Positions 11,365-32,390 of a DNA stretch of 64,000 nt are shown here, piece by piece. A model generated the notes under the pieces. That model made no database searches and was not told the origin of the DNA. It saw nothing but the letters and a program-made list of their open reading frames with translations. Every line of letters begins with the position of its first letter. Within the stretch, counting starts at the first letter, position 1. The stretch is from the NCBI GenBank assembly GCA_020698575.1, contig CM036248.1:13235729-13299728 (forward strand), in the 5' to 3' direction. This DNA is from Bostrychus sinensis. Its lineage: Eukaryota; Chordata; Actinopteri; Gobiiformes; Eleotridae. The translations under genes were made by a program, and so were the position numbers.

Positions 11365-12410
11365 AAACATCATAAGCTGAGTACAAAAACACGTTTATTT
11401 TTGATAAATCTTGAACAAGGTGTGTGACTGTCTAGTTGAAACAATAAATACAGCTGATTTACTGAATGATGAGCTGTGAAGTGACTGAAGCATATCATCC
11501 ATAACATTTACAAAAATACAAAAGTTCCTGGTAATATTTAGGAAAACTACTTAAAACTACAGTTTCTACATTAACCACTTAACTGAGGTAAATGTGCACA
11601 AAATGACCTGACATGCCAGCAAATCATTTATTGTAGCAATAATATGTACATGACATATGTAAATTTGGGCTTTTTTATACACAAGTAACCGACTATTTGA
11701 CAATTTCATATATTAATACATCTGCCTAACTTTCCTGAGTCATTTACATACATTTTGGTGTCACTCAATAAATATAATTGGCCAAAGTACAAGCAAGACA
11801 TTTAAGTTTGTGTTCTCTACAAAACATGCCAATTGCAATAATAAATATTTTTTCCAATAACCTCTACTAATGTTAGCAAGGCATTTACGCCATTTTGCCA
11901 CATTTATGTAAACATTGTTTTCCTCAAGATGCCACTTTTTTTCTGCTCTACTACACAAGTACAGCAGATGAAGGCACAGTAACATCAAGGAATTTACAAA
12001 AAAGCGTTACACATCTTTGTCACAACTACATTTTGAAATAATTCGAAGCAACACCAAAGCTCCAAATTACAAATGGAGGACCAGTATTTATCTTGACCTA
12101 CAAATGGAGTGCTGGGATACTTCTATTGACCTACAAAGCTAGTTCAACAGATGTAGAAGTACGGCAGTCAAGTGCTGAAATGGTCTCAAGTCCTACTTAC
12201 ATAAAGAGATTTAGGGTATCTCTTTAACATTCAAAGCCTCTAAATTTCCTACACACAAGAATACAACACACAAATGGAGCAGCTAACAATATCTAAAGCT
12301 TTTCTATTCAAGCCAACTTCATGTGTATGTACAGTATACCAACAGCATATAACTTCATATCACAGGTTTTTTAGTGGTAATGGTTATTGTGGCTTCAAAC
12401 TGTATTTTTT
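11365..12410 (-). other. Probable acsl4 3' UTR
   Basis: This AT-rich stretch follows the acsl4 stop on the minus strand. It holds no coding exon and no obvious repeat. The farthest candidate signal, AATAAA on the minus strand at 11394-11399, would give a 3' UTR of about 1 kb. Nearer signals exist too, so the true length is uncertain. Confidence 0.5.
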
Positions 12411-21556
<9,146 letters not shown>

Positions 21557-21632
21557 AATTTTCAACGACAGGGGAGGAGTGCTCAGGCTAGTGCTGGGAT
21601 GGCGTGTTGGTCTCGAAGGTATTTAAAGGTGT
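21557..21632 (-). other. acsl4 5' UTR part of first coding exon
   Basis: Upstream of the ATG on the minus strand, a TTCCTACAG acceptor ends at 21633, so the exon probably starts at 21632. Reading this leader gives a stop in the coding frame, so the protein does not extend upstream. The acceptor is inferred from its sequence only. Confidence 0.5.
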
Positions 21633-23216
21633 CTGTAGGAAGGGTGCAAATTGGGAAACTTTACAACTAAAGGAAACGCCCCCTGAGTTGTCAATGTTGC
21701 AACCTGCTGAGAAAAAAAGCAATCTGGTCCAAAGTCCCCCAGATGATGCACCTAAAATCACAGTGGAAAAAAAAAAAAACATTATAAGACAAGGTGTGAA
21801 GTGAAAAACAGGACATATTTTTGAGCCAAACTCCTCATCACGTGTGTCAAAAAAAGGAAGTTAACTAAGCAAGTCTGGCTTCCCAAAAAACAGATCAGCC
21901 AAAACATTTACACGCTGTATCTTAATGAAATCATCTCCTTCAAAGCTATCACTGTACTTTACCCCCTTATTTGTAAGATTTTAGATGAAACTTACCTTTT
22001 ATCTCTGAACAAAAGATTCTGTGTCTGGCCTAAGACTAAATAGTATGTTGTTTGTTTTATTGGTGCAAATTCCTTGCTTAGGAAACACCTGTCTGTCTCA
22101 TTGATAGCATGGGCTCCTAGGATGGATAAGGCAATGTCAATACTTTGTCCTATGGTCAGACTGTCCATCGTCCAATGACCACAGCCCTGCGAGTGAAGAG
22201 GATCTCAGTGATGTCAGCCAATGACAATACTCTTAAACCTCACCCCACACTGTGGCCAGTTGAAAGGCCACTCTAGGGCAAACTCAGCCCACTAATAACC
22301 TCACAGTACAAGTGACATAGCTGATTGACTCAAATGCTGCTCTGTTTCTGATTTTCCACCTCAGATAATTAATTGCATCCATGTGATAAAACCAGTGCAA
22401 ATGAGCAAAGATACACAGAGGAACTTGTTTGAAGGCTAAACAAGCGATTGCAGATGCTGTCAGCAATCAAGTGAGACTCACTTTGAAGTTGCAAAAACAT
22501 AAAACATTTGCTTCTGCCCTGTCGAAATAACACAATGTACTGGACAAGTAAAAGCAATGCCATGCTAGTTCCCAAGGTGATTCATTTTGGTGAATCACGC
22601 TCATCTGCGTCACTTGTCAATAATGTATTTGTAACCAGACTTTCATATAGAGATATTTTAAATAACATTTTATAAGGTTATTCAAGGGGGGTAGCCAATA
22701 TTAGAATATAAAATAGGCAGCCAATGACCAGTTTGGTACCACGCTAAAACCAAATATAAATAACAGAACATATGTAATAATTGTATTTGCAACACGTCGT
22801 TGTGCCTTAAGCAAGTTTGTTTGTGAAATAAAACGTGGTGTGATGAAATGACGTTACACAGTACATATGTAACGCAATAGCAGCAACGTCTAAAATACAC
22901 TAGTATGAATTATTAAATAACGTTTTATATAATTAACATTTGCTTAAACCAAACCCGATTTCGTTTATATAAAGGCGCCATAAGGCGGTTTTTGGAAATG
23001 AATGGCGGATACAGGCTACATATGACAAAAGCCGCCGCACGCTGTCGGAAGCATCACTGAGCGGCAACTTCACCCACATCTGCTCTGAGGATGTGCTACA
23101 ACATGGGCGAGGAAATTAACCCCAACAAACGGATAAAGGTTACTAACGATAATACTATTACAGCGAGTAAGTGATACCCAGACTAATTGGCAGCGCCCAT
23201 GGCTTTCCTTTCCTAC
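21633..23216 (-). other. acsl4 5' intron
   Basis: This lies between the inferred acceptor at 21633 and the donor after 23217. I see no exon or firm repeat in it. A 24-codon plus-strand frame at 23103-23174 crosses a good donor (GTAAGT at 23167) but has no other support. Confidence 0.45.
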
Positions 23217-23335
23217 CTTGGCTTCAGCGGCAGAAAACTCGGTCACTCTGCCCCGGCGTCGGCTTCGCTGAGTGAATGACCGACAGTTACCTCCCGAGTC
23301 CAGCGGACCCGGAACTGTGACGTCATCTGATTCCA
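23217..23335 (-). promoter_or_regulatory. acsl4 non-coding exon 1 and core promoter
   Basis: The sequence is GC-rich with frequent CpG. On the minus strand it ends GAAGCCAAG followed by GTAGGAAAGG, a good splice donor, so 23217 is the probable 3' edge of a non-coding first exon. A perfect palindromic CRE, TGACGTCA, lies at 23318-23325, placing cAMP/CREB-type control near the start site. A minus-strand ATG at 23336 would open a short upstream frame if transcription starts far enough out. The exact start site is unknown. Confidence 0.6.
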
Positions 23336-24069
23336 TATTTCTGAGCCAATCCGGAGCCGCGTCGGGTCGGCCCCATTTTCCCTTTACGTCTGCTTACGTC
23401 TGTTATGAGTTTTTTTTTTCTTGTACAGTTACACAACGGATCACAGCAGCAGCACAGACTCAGGGCCTAGTAACACACCAAGCATTTAAAATACAAATAA
23501 ATTCAATTGTATGCTTTATAAAACACAGTCATCTTAGGCCTACAGGGTTCAGCGAAGACACCTGCTCTTATGCCCAGCCAGCGATGAGGTCAGACCAGTC
23601 TGGAGTCCTGACCTGAGTAATATTTTCCCAAAACAACAGTAAAACCCAGACCATATAAAGGTATAAATTTTGGATGAGCAAAAATGAAGATGTATTCCGA
23701 AGAGATAAAAACCTAGGCTACAAAACTCCTCATTTCACTGCTTACTTAGGCTACATTTGGATCCAAACATATCAAGAGTAGGCCTAGGACCTATTTTATA
23801 TTATACAGTACCTATTGAAATTTGGGACTGATGTTAATTGGTAGTGGAAAGAAACCTTTGCAAATGTCTAGATGGATGCTTATGTTTAATACATTTTCTT
23901 TATTTGGGTTGCATTTCAGGGTGTCATTTGGTTTAAGCTCTAAAAGCCCTCAAGCAGTAAATTTAAATATTTTTCTGAACGGCAAACACCACACTACAAT
24001 CTAGACCCTATGGCCCTAATATAGTACATACAGTATAATATTAAAATACTATTTAGGTTTTCCATAAAA

Positions 24070-24072
<3 letters not shown>

Positions 24073-24101
<29 letters not shown>

Positions 24102-24195
24102 TTTAACCAGGTAAATCAATTGCGAACCAATTCTCATTTACAACAACGACCTGGCCAAGAGGCAGCATAAAGGGCAGGTACAAGACAATTAGACA
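24073..24195 (-). repeat. Poly(T) and ATTTAACCAGG repeat, reverse
   Basis: Twenty-eight T residues (24073-24100) precede ATTTAACCAGGTAAATCAAT and CTCATTTACAACAACGACC. Read on the minus strand, this is a common fish repeat ending in a poly(A) tract, as a retroposed copy would. Confidence 0.55.
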
Positions 24196-24639
24196 AAAGA
24201 CTAACAAGAACAGCATCAAAATATTTCTTACTTTCTTCTTTCTCACTTTTTAGTGATACAAACTATTTATTATTGCTAAATAATTAAACACACTGATCTG
24301 AAGACATGCTCTTTTAGATAAGATAATGGTAAGACATAAAGTATCATAACTGAAATTACTATTTAATTAAATTTGCCAGGAATATGTTGAATGCAATCTG
24401 TCATTGACCCCCATAACCCACAATTATATGCCTTAGTGTCAGTTTTAGCTGCTGGCTGTGTTTGTTTTGTCAATAATATGTTATGTTCACGTGATGCCAT
24501 ACAACTCTAAAGGGCCTATAGTTTAAAACGGAGCTGGAGGCAGGTTAGAATTTTATGGTAGAATTGATGTGGTTTGTGTCTAATATCTGACATTACTGGG
24601 CTTATCAACATAAAACAAAAACTGGTATAAAGTTTAATG

Positions 24640-24870
24640 TGGGCGGCATGGTGGCATAGTGGTTAGCACTCCTGCCTCACAGCAAAAAGGTCCTGGGTTC
24701 GATTCATGGACTGGGGGAGGCCTTTCTGTGTGGAGTTTGCATGTTTCCTCCAGGTGCTCTAGATTCCCCTACCACTAAAAAACATGTACAATAGGTCCCC
24801 CATGTGGCCAGGACTCCCCTGGAAATGAGACTCTGTATCTCACTTTCCTGGACTTTCCTGGTCAAATAAC
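24640..24870 (+). repeat. tRNA-like dispersed repeat, forward copy
   Basis: It begins GGGCGGCATGGTGGCATAGT and has a Pol III A-box-like TGGCATAGTGGTTAGCAC and a B-box-like GGTTCGATTC 35 bases on, then TGTGTGGAGTTTGCATG. The far end holds AGGACTCCCCTGG and TTTCCTGGTCAAATAA. It is a tRNA-derived or tRNA-like fish repeat, not a tRNA gene: no acceptor stem closes. An inverted relative lies at 25595-25815. Confidence 0.65.
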
Positions 24871-25594
24871 AAAAACATGAAGGTCTTCTTTGTCAGTAAA
24901 TATGACATAAAGTGAAGTAATGTCTTCACTTTAGCGTCAAAAAGTGGTGATATTATTTAAACACACAGTTGTGAGTGTCAGTAGACTCGGCATTAAGCCC
25001 TAGCATTATTATGGTGAGGTTGTGGATCTAGTTGCTAACAAAAAATGGCCAGGTTCAATATTTGTGGATTTTCTGTTTGGATATTTATTTTAAAAATAGT
25101 GCCTTGTACATTTATACAAGTATAAGTTAGTATTAAGTATAGCTTTGATTTAGTTTACAAGTGCCTTTTCTGCTGCTCCTCTTTTCTGAGTCATTCACAC
25201 TGGTACTTTTTTTTTTTTTTTTTGAGCATAGGCTTTCACATTGGATATCCTTTCTGATGCAACCCTCTCCATTTATCTGGGCTTGGGACTGGCACACATG
25301 TGGCTGGAGTCTCGGGCTCCACCCTGGCTTAGTTCACAAAGCAAATGCAATTTTTAGCTTTTCAAGATGGAACGTAGTGTATGGTATTTGTAGCATGTGA
25401 GACTTTAATTAGGATGAGTAGTGTTTACTGTCTGTATTTTGTGTTACCAAGAGGAATTTCTGGTTATGCATATTAGAGTCACATGATGTATAATGGTGCT
25501 CTTTGTTCTCTGCGGGGTTTTTATATTGGGATTTATATTTGATTAACAACCTTAGCAGCTAAAGGACAGTCACTATGTATTTATTTTTCTATTC

Positions 25595-25815
25595 TTATTT
25601 GACCTTTATTTAACCAGGAAAGTCCCACTGAGATTAACAATATCTTTTACAGGGAAGTCCTGGCCCCATTGGAGACCTATTGTACATGTTTTTGGTAATA
25701 GGAGAAACTGGAGCACCCGAAAGAAGCCTACACAGACACAAAGAGAATATGCCCCACAGGAATCAAACTGGGACCTCCTTGCCGTGAGGCAGGAGTGCTA
25801 ACAACTATGCAGTAG
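25595..25815 (-). repeat. tRNA-like dispersed repeat, reverse copy
   Basis: This is the inverted relative of 24640-24870. It starts with TTTATTTAACCAGGAAAGTCC and ends with AATCAAACTGGGACC and GAGGCAGGAGTGCTAAC, the reversed B and A boxes. The pair faces each other across about 725 bases, so single-stranded pairing between them is possible. Confidence 0.6.
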
Positions 25816-26440
25816 AATAAATTGCAGTGAAGCATTTTAATTTGTGTTATTTAAAAAAATTAAAAGAAACAAGATGAACATGGTCTATTGTAGCAAAATA
25901 TATCTTTCCAAATGTTGAAGGAAACTGCAAGCATTAGTCTGCTTGTAATGAGATTTGTCAGTCTTACCAAGATTTGTTAATGCCTAATTAATATATGTTT
26001 AAGTTTGTTGACAAGAGTAATCTGTAAGCCCATGTTTATTATCATATCATTATTATTATACTAAAACTGCATTAGCATTATTTAGGCACATTCACACATG
26101 CTTCTTTTTTGCTTGGCTATAGAAATTAGGATATGCCAGAAGGTGGCAGCACTAAGGCACAGAATCCAACCTGTAATCTTAAAAAGGAAGAGAAGATAAC
26201 TGTTCATCCTGTATTTTCTTGCACTGTAATAAAATAATACAAATGCATATTACTTTGCAAATGTTCACAGCCAAATTAAACATATTGTTCTCCATTTTGC
26301 TTTCATCTTTAGATTATTGTCCACAGTCCGGGGCTGTTTTTGCCAATTCAGAGTCCTAAAACGACAGCAAAAAACACTACTTAACGTAAATAATTCACAA
26401 GATCTACGGCATTTACTTTAATTACAAAAAATATACATCT

Positions 26441-26960
26441 AAATAGCGTCCAGTTGCAGCTAAAGCCGAGCAGTCCGTGTGAAACGTGCAAACTGCAGAC
26501 TGTCACTCTGATAAAATACCTGCAGGTGGCGCTGTTATAGGGAGTAAATTAAACACAGCGCTCGGTGTGCGTTTGTTTTGTTTAATTGGAGCCACCGTTT
26601 GACGAGTATACGACGGGATACACACTCTGACTTTAACGCCGCCCGCACAAAAGCTCCACTAGTTTAAAACGATCGCTCCACGTTGCACTCCTCACCATTG
26701 TCCCACGTGTCTCTCGGCTGTTGCACAAAAACATCACGAGTTGCTACAAATACAGCAGCACATGGTGATGAGCCTGTAGCTGCTGTGGGCCCCGGACGTA
26801 GAGCTTAACTTTAGTCGTAGTTATAACACAGTTTGCAGCAGTTAGCGTGTTATAAAGCCATTCGTCTTTGTGCTAATCCGTGACTGTCTTTAGGCCTACT
26901 TTGAGAGGACAACTGCCCCATTTCGTGTTCGTGTGCAGCAGCTCCACACCGACCACCACC
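26441..26960 (+). promoter_or_regulatory. eif4ebp3l promoter and 5' UTR
   Basis: GC content and CpG frequency rise over the 500 bases before the start codon, for example GCCGCCCGCAC near 26640 and CCACGTGT (an E-box core CACGTG) near 26703. No TATA box is obvious. The ATG context is CACCACCATGT, close to a Kozak consensus. The start site is not determinable. Confidence 0.5.
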
Positions 26961-29540
26961 ATGTCCACAGCCGCGAACCAAGTGAAAAGTGTCCCTATCC
27001 CGACCAGGGTGCTCACCCTGAAGGACTGGTCCCAGCTGCCCGACTGTTACAGCCAGACGCCCGGGGGGACGCTCTTCTCCACCACGCCTGGAGGTAAGTG
27101 TTAAAAATATCACTTGGCGACTGGTAATGGTTTTTTATTGAAATAATTATGTTAACTCTAATTGTCAGTAGCTGTCAGTCAACAAGTTGCAGTTAACAAG
27201 TTGCAGTCAACAGTCAAAACAGTAACCACCAGGGCTTGATTACAATTGCAGTATTATTATGATATTTCTATGCTTAAAGTCAAACTCATTATTAGATAAA
27301 TTGGATGCATGCCCTGCTATCTCAAAAGCTACACGCGCAATGCCATTGGCTGCAGGCCCCGTATTGACAACAACTCTGCCGTCTGCAAAGTATGTAGACT
27401 TTTGTGAAACTAACAAAAGCTCAGTTCAGTTGGTCTAAAAATAACCAAACACGTGTGGACTTTGCTTGTACATTTCGTAACACAGTGACTGACTTTAAAA
27501 TGTGAATACATTACATAAGTATTATACTACAAAACTAAATAAAGTCTCACCTATTACTGTACACTATGATGCATTTAATATGGAGATAACAGAAGTCTGA
27601 TCTCGTGACAAGAGTTTTGCAGAGGGTGTATGAGCCAAGCTGTTAACACAGTAAAGTGATTGGTCTGTTCAGAAGTCAGGCAGCAGAGCACTGGCCTATC
27701 CCTGCAGCTCTCTGTGCAGCGTTTCAGGAACTGGGAGAACATTATGTTCAATGTATGAGTGAGACATGCTAAACAATAGGCTATGTTTTTGTGAAAATAT
27801 GCTGACACGATGAAACCAGATTTGTAAACATATTGTAGGAAGTTGCAACATATTCAACTGCACTTGCACTTGTTTACAACAAAGTTGTGTGTAGGTTGCG
27901 CCATACATTACAGGCCAAACACTTCCTAAGGCAGCTTTACGCTTGCATTCCTGCCCCCTTTCCTTGCCCGAGTTCCCTTTTCTTCTTCTCCCTCACACCC
28001 CTTTGTCCAGGATAAAGTGCTCTCTCAGATATTACATAACATGTTTTCCATTTAACAGAGCAGTTCAAACTTCACTTTTAAATAAATGGAGCTGACCACT
28101 CCCTGCAACAGCCATGTCCTGTTATCACAACAGTGTTTATGACACTGTGTTCCCCCGGGCAGGCTTGGTTACTTATGGTAATGACAAGGTACACTAAGTT
28201 TATGTTTGATGTGGTAATCCTGAGATGTTTATGTGGAGTTTGAACTTATTCCATGGCAATGTGGCATTAAAGACCATAGAGGATGTAACATGTGCTCCAT
28301 CTGCTGCTATGGTTTCGGGCCTCTCGGAGAACCAAACATGTGGCTTCAATCTGAAGGCCTCATGCTACAAAAAGGGAGTTCTTGGTGCTCTGATTTCCAA
28401 GAATTCACCGCAGTGGCAGCTTCCCTCTTTTCCCATCCCATTGCAATTCCTGTGCTATAGACTGTAATGATACTAGACTGCCCAGGAAGAGGAACAAAAG
28501 GCTTTTACATGATCTGTAATTGCAGCTTACGGTCTCATTTGCCCCAAAAAAGTATTTACAGAACCACTTAGGAAGTGACTGTTTTATGTTTTTGAACACA
28601 GGTACCAGAATCATTTATGACAGGAAGTTTCTGTTGGACTGTCGAAACTCTCCCCTGGCCCGGACCCCCCCATGTTGTCTGCCTCAGATCCCGGGAGTCA
28701 CAATACCCGCCACACATCCCTTGGGAAAACTGCAGGAGCTCAAAGAAGAGGATGAGGAAGAAAAGGACATTGCAGGTGAAAACTGCACCAACCTGCAGAA
28801 ATCACATCTGCTTGGTTTTCTTGGGTTCTCTATATTGAATTTAATCAAAGTAAAAAACACACAAAGTGCATTTGTCCTGATTCTGCTCTCATGTACTTGC
28901 TGCCCCTTTGTTCAGCATGTGCTAATACAGCAGGCAGAGGCAGCATTTGTGGCTGCAGTGATCTGCTGACATATGATTGCAGCAGCAGTTGTTCAGTGTT
29001 GAGCCCGGGACATGAGTACTCCAGCATTGCCATTTGTTGGTTTACTGTTTCAGGATGGCCTGACTCTGAGCTCTTGCTCAGAAATAACTTTAGATTATTC
29101 GAAAATGGCAGCTGCCTGATAATGTGTATTTTTATTGTTACACAGATTTTTCTGAGAAACTAAACCTAAAACCCAAACTTCCATAATGTTCAGATTTTGT
29201 TCCTGTAGTTACTGCCTATGGTTGTTTAGTATTGGTAGTATAAAAACTATTACATCACTTCAGTCCTGCTTTAAGATCAGTAATGCAGGTGTTGCCTGCA
29301 GGTGAATAGGCCATAGTGAATCAGCACAGTAAGCTCAGAGGCCAGAAATGTTTTACCCAACAGCAGCCATGTTGTGTTGACAGTATTTGGTAAACAAATT
29401 GCACATGTTTTAGAGGAACGCCCTCCTGTTCACTGTGTCAGTTTAGAACATCCAGGCCTTTACTGAGGGTGTGTCTAACGGTAAAATCACCTTATCTTTG
29501 TTCTCTTACAGATGACAGCCAGTTTGAGATGGACATCTGA
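26961..29540 (+). CDS. eif4ebp3l: eIF4E-binding protein, 4E-BP3-like
   Basis: 4E-BPs hold the cap-binding factor eIF4E and block its union with eIF4G until mTORC1 phosphorylates them (family knowledge). Exons 26961-27093, 28602-28775 and 29512-29540 join in frame to 111 residues, normal for the family. The core [13 protein letters not shown] holds the eIF4E-binding YxxxxL motif. Phosphosites are in place: CYSQTPGG and LFSTTPGG (the T37/T46 pair of 4E-BP1) and NSP/RTPP (S65/T70). The C-terminal FEMDI is the TOS motif that docks Raptor. [14 protein letters not shown] and an acidic EEDEEEKDI stretch point to the EIF4EBP3 branch. The N-terminus has [16 protein letters not shown], which mammalian 4E-BP3 lacks, so I use the teleost 3-like name. 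The exact paralogue is moderately sure. Confidence 0.9.
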
Positions 29541-29632
29541 GCGTCAGTATTACCTCCTGTGGAGAGTTACACAAACACCTCCTTGGTCTTTATGACCATA
29601 ATGCATTACATGTAAAGCTTTTTCACTTTTGT

Positions 29633-29638
29633 AATAAA
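29633..29638 (+). terminator. eif4ebp3l poly(A) signal
   Basis: AATAAA lies 93 bases after the stop codon, giving a short 3' UTR. Later AATAAA copies near 29704 and 30016 could give longer forms. Confidence 0.6.
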
Positions 29639-31069
29639 AAGCTTCTGTGAGGAACCAAAATAATGAAACTTGGGGTGTTTTGGACCCTAAAGTGTATATG
29701 GCAAATAAATTGCATTAACTAAGTTGGTTGGTTGCTCACTCACTTCAGTGTGCAGGATTTGGGAAAATCCATTTTGATTTCATTTTTTTTATCTTTTGTA
29801 AATAGTGAAATTGTTATGTAGCCTGTTTTTTTTAGGTTGGGATATAGGGTAATTACATTACAACATGTAAGGTATGTTTTGTTTATCTTTCCCTCAGAGG
29901 GAAAGCTAATTGTTAAAGATAAACAAGAGTCTCCCAACTGTGGGGGTTCAGGGCCTACTGGAAACTAGCAAATGCTATTTTCAAGGGATTGTTTCGTTGA
30001 ATGTGAATAATTTCAAATAAAGATTATTCAGTCACGTTATGAATTGAGTCTCATTATAAAATTTGTGTGAAATGTCTGAAGGTGCCAAAAACAGGTAATT
30101 TGCATAAAAACATGTAGACTGTTTTTAAGAAGTAGCATGCTAAGAGCTTATTAGTGGTGCATAGTGCAATTCTACCAGGAGAGTAAATAGGTTGGATCTT
30201 AGCTTTGCTCTCAGATGTATAGCACCTTGTGTAACAGAAATGTAGTCACAGAAACTCAAGGCTGTAAATGAGTTGCATAAGAGTAATCTATGGTATGTTC
30301 TGTACATTAGTGAGTGAACGCTCAGACGCTGGCAGACACAGTTTGCCCAACTCTAGAAGCTAAAACAGTCAGCTACAGGCATTCCTTTATTACTCAGAAA
30401 ACAAAAAAATTAAAGCACATATACCAACAGTGTATTTTATGGCTCTGTAAAGTAAAGTGGAGCTGTAGATCAGGCCTACTGTAGTATAGTGGGCCTGTCT
30501 GTAAGGAAGGAGGACAGCTGCAGCTACAGGCCAGACATATTCTCACCATTATAGACTTTATGGGGTTGGGCATGACACCTGCTGCTGCTGGACATGACAG
30601 CCATCCCCACTCATGCGTTGCAAATTTATCAACCTTTATCCATTACACAGCTTTTTGTTTACTGACAGTATAGACTTGCATTGTAAAGCTAGTAATATTT
30701 TCACAGGTATGTCTGACGTGGGATTAGGGTCTTAAGCAGGTCAAAATGTGTCAAGGGTCAGCTGCTCAGCTGTTCAGTTCCCCTTGGCCCATAGTGACCT
30801 GACCTGAGTGGGAAGGACTTTAAATAGTAGAAATATTCCTAAGTAAATGTTAATTCCCTTAACTACAACTGTAATCGCTGGCCTCTGATATTTGCAGTAT
30901 TGGATATTTATATTGATGAGGCCAATCAAGACACCTGTGTCTGTTATGGAGTGGGGGTTGGGAGGTTGAAAATACTTTCAATGTTCAGCTAATTTAAACT
31001 ATATTGTTTTAACATCGAATAGTAAAATTTACATAGCCTACATACATAGCACACAATCTCTGCATATCC

Positions 31070-31305
31070 TCCCTGTGTTACCATGGGTTCTCTTCAAGCG
31101 GCTTCCACCCATCCTCCAAAGACATGCATGGGTTTGGTGACTCTAAATTGCCCCTAGTGAATGAATCTGAGAGTGAATGGTGTTGGCCCTGTGACTAACT
31201 GGCCACTGTTCAGGGTGTACCCTGCCAAAGGGCCATAGTTGCTGGGATAGGCTCCAGTGATCTGTGATCCCTAACAGGATGAGGATAATTCAATGAATAA
31301 AGGTT
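31070..31305 (+). repeat. Teleost dispersed repeat, forward copy
   Basis: This is the clearest copy of the family in the window. Landmarks in order are CCATGGGTTCTC, CCAAAGACATGCATG, TGACTCTAAATTGCCC, GGGTGTACCCTGCC and GGGATAGGCTCCAG. The tail, GATAATTCAATGAATAAAG, matches the usual GAATGAATGA-type end. It is intergenic. Relatives occur at 3655, 10850 and 12722. Confidence 0.7.
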
Positions 31306-31435
31306 GAAACAAAGTACAAACCCAGTTGTAGATAAGTTATGGCACTGTGGAAAATGCAAATAAACAATTTTGTTCACAACAGAACATATCAAATGTGGAA
31401 AATTTGAGATTTTACTGTTTCGTGAAATCTACTAG

Positions 31436-31792
31436 CAGGGTGGTTCTCAAACTGTGGGATGGGTACCACTGGTGCTAGATGGGCTTCTTGTGTTGCTACT
31501 CAGGAGCCTTTTGCAGTTAAAGTCCAAATTTGGTTTCATTTAAGGCCTGTTTTAGACCTGCTCTGGTTTGGCCTTAAAGCATAAATTTATACCACTGCTT
31601 AGTTGATTTAGTCCTGTTTTAATCCTGGTTTAATCCTGGTTTTGACCTGGTGTAGTCCCAGAGTTAATCCCTATATTCCCCTGTTTTAGACTTAGGTTAA
31701 TCAAAACTATGGCTCATTTAAGTAAAGATGGTACTTGGAAAGCCCAATATTTTCTGAGTTGGTACTTGGTTTGAAAAGTTTGAGAATCACTG
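31436..31792. mobile_element. hAT-like non-autonomous element
   Basis: The left end CAGGGTGGTTCTCAAACTG and the right end GTTTGAGAATCACTG are inverted copies of the CAGTGGTTCTCAAAC-type terminus of hAT elements. The body has repeated TTTAGTCCTGG/TTTAATCCTGG units. The element at 51451-51823 shares the same ends and internal sequence. No clean 8-bp target duplication remains, although CTACTAG and CACTAG at the edges are similar. There is no transposase. Confidence 0.7.
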
Positions 31793-32390
31793 CACTAGTT
31801 AATTGTAAATTTTAATGAATGCAGCACATCTCAACAAGTTGTGATGCGGCACCAAAATAAAGCTTTGTGAACCACTGCATTCTGCTTTTATGCACTTTTA
31901 TTTACATTTTTAGGTACACAGGGACTCAACTTTTTGGAATAGGGTTTGCACTTTGTACAAAAAATAAACTTTGGTTGGATAAAAAGTAATGTCACAGTAA
32001 AATTATCAGAACTATCTCTAACTAGGTCACAATATCAGACAAGTTGAGAACCACTGCTCTTTTGCAAATACTCCACTAGGCAGGCCACATATGACAACAC
32101 ACACTCAATGATAAGATATTAGTTAAACATACTTCTTCAGCATATTCAAGCACTCATATTTTGGTGTAAAATGTTCCTGCTGATACGCATGACCTGTTTA
32201 AACAAATGTTTGTTCATGTGAAAACATTGGCACATGACAGGTGAACACACACGACTGTTGTGGGGTTCCCTTTAGAAGAAGAAGATAATGAGAATAGGAT
32301 AAACATTGATGTGACTTGACTTGATGACTTTGATGTAGTTGTTTTGTATTGTTTGTTGTTACTGGCCCTGCTTTGCTGTGCAGTTAAATG

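Larger units (their letters stand above)
23336..26440. other. Intergenic, repeat-bearing
   Basis: No exon is supported between acsl4 and eif4ebp3l. The block holds a 28-base T run with a reversed repeat tail (24073-24195), two tRNA-like repeat copies in opposite orientation (24640-24870 and 25595-25815), and a fragment with TATCCTTTCTGATGCAACCC near 25240. The rest is AT-rich and featureless to me. Confidence 0.5.

Noticed and set aside
21557..21565. Upstream TTG as the acsl4 start
   Set aside because: The frame extends three codons upstream to a TTG, but the next in-frame ATG at 21556 gives an N-terminus of the right length (712 residues against 711 in the human long form). TTG starts are not expected in vertebrate nuclear genes.
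24655..24705. tRNA gene
   Set aside because: A and B boxes are present but the acceptor and anticodon stems do not form. The same sequence recurs inverted at 25595-25815, as a repeat would.
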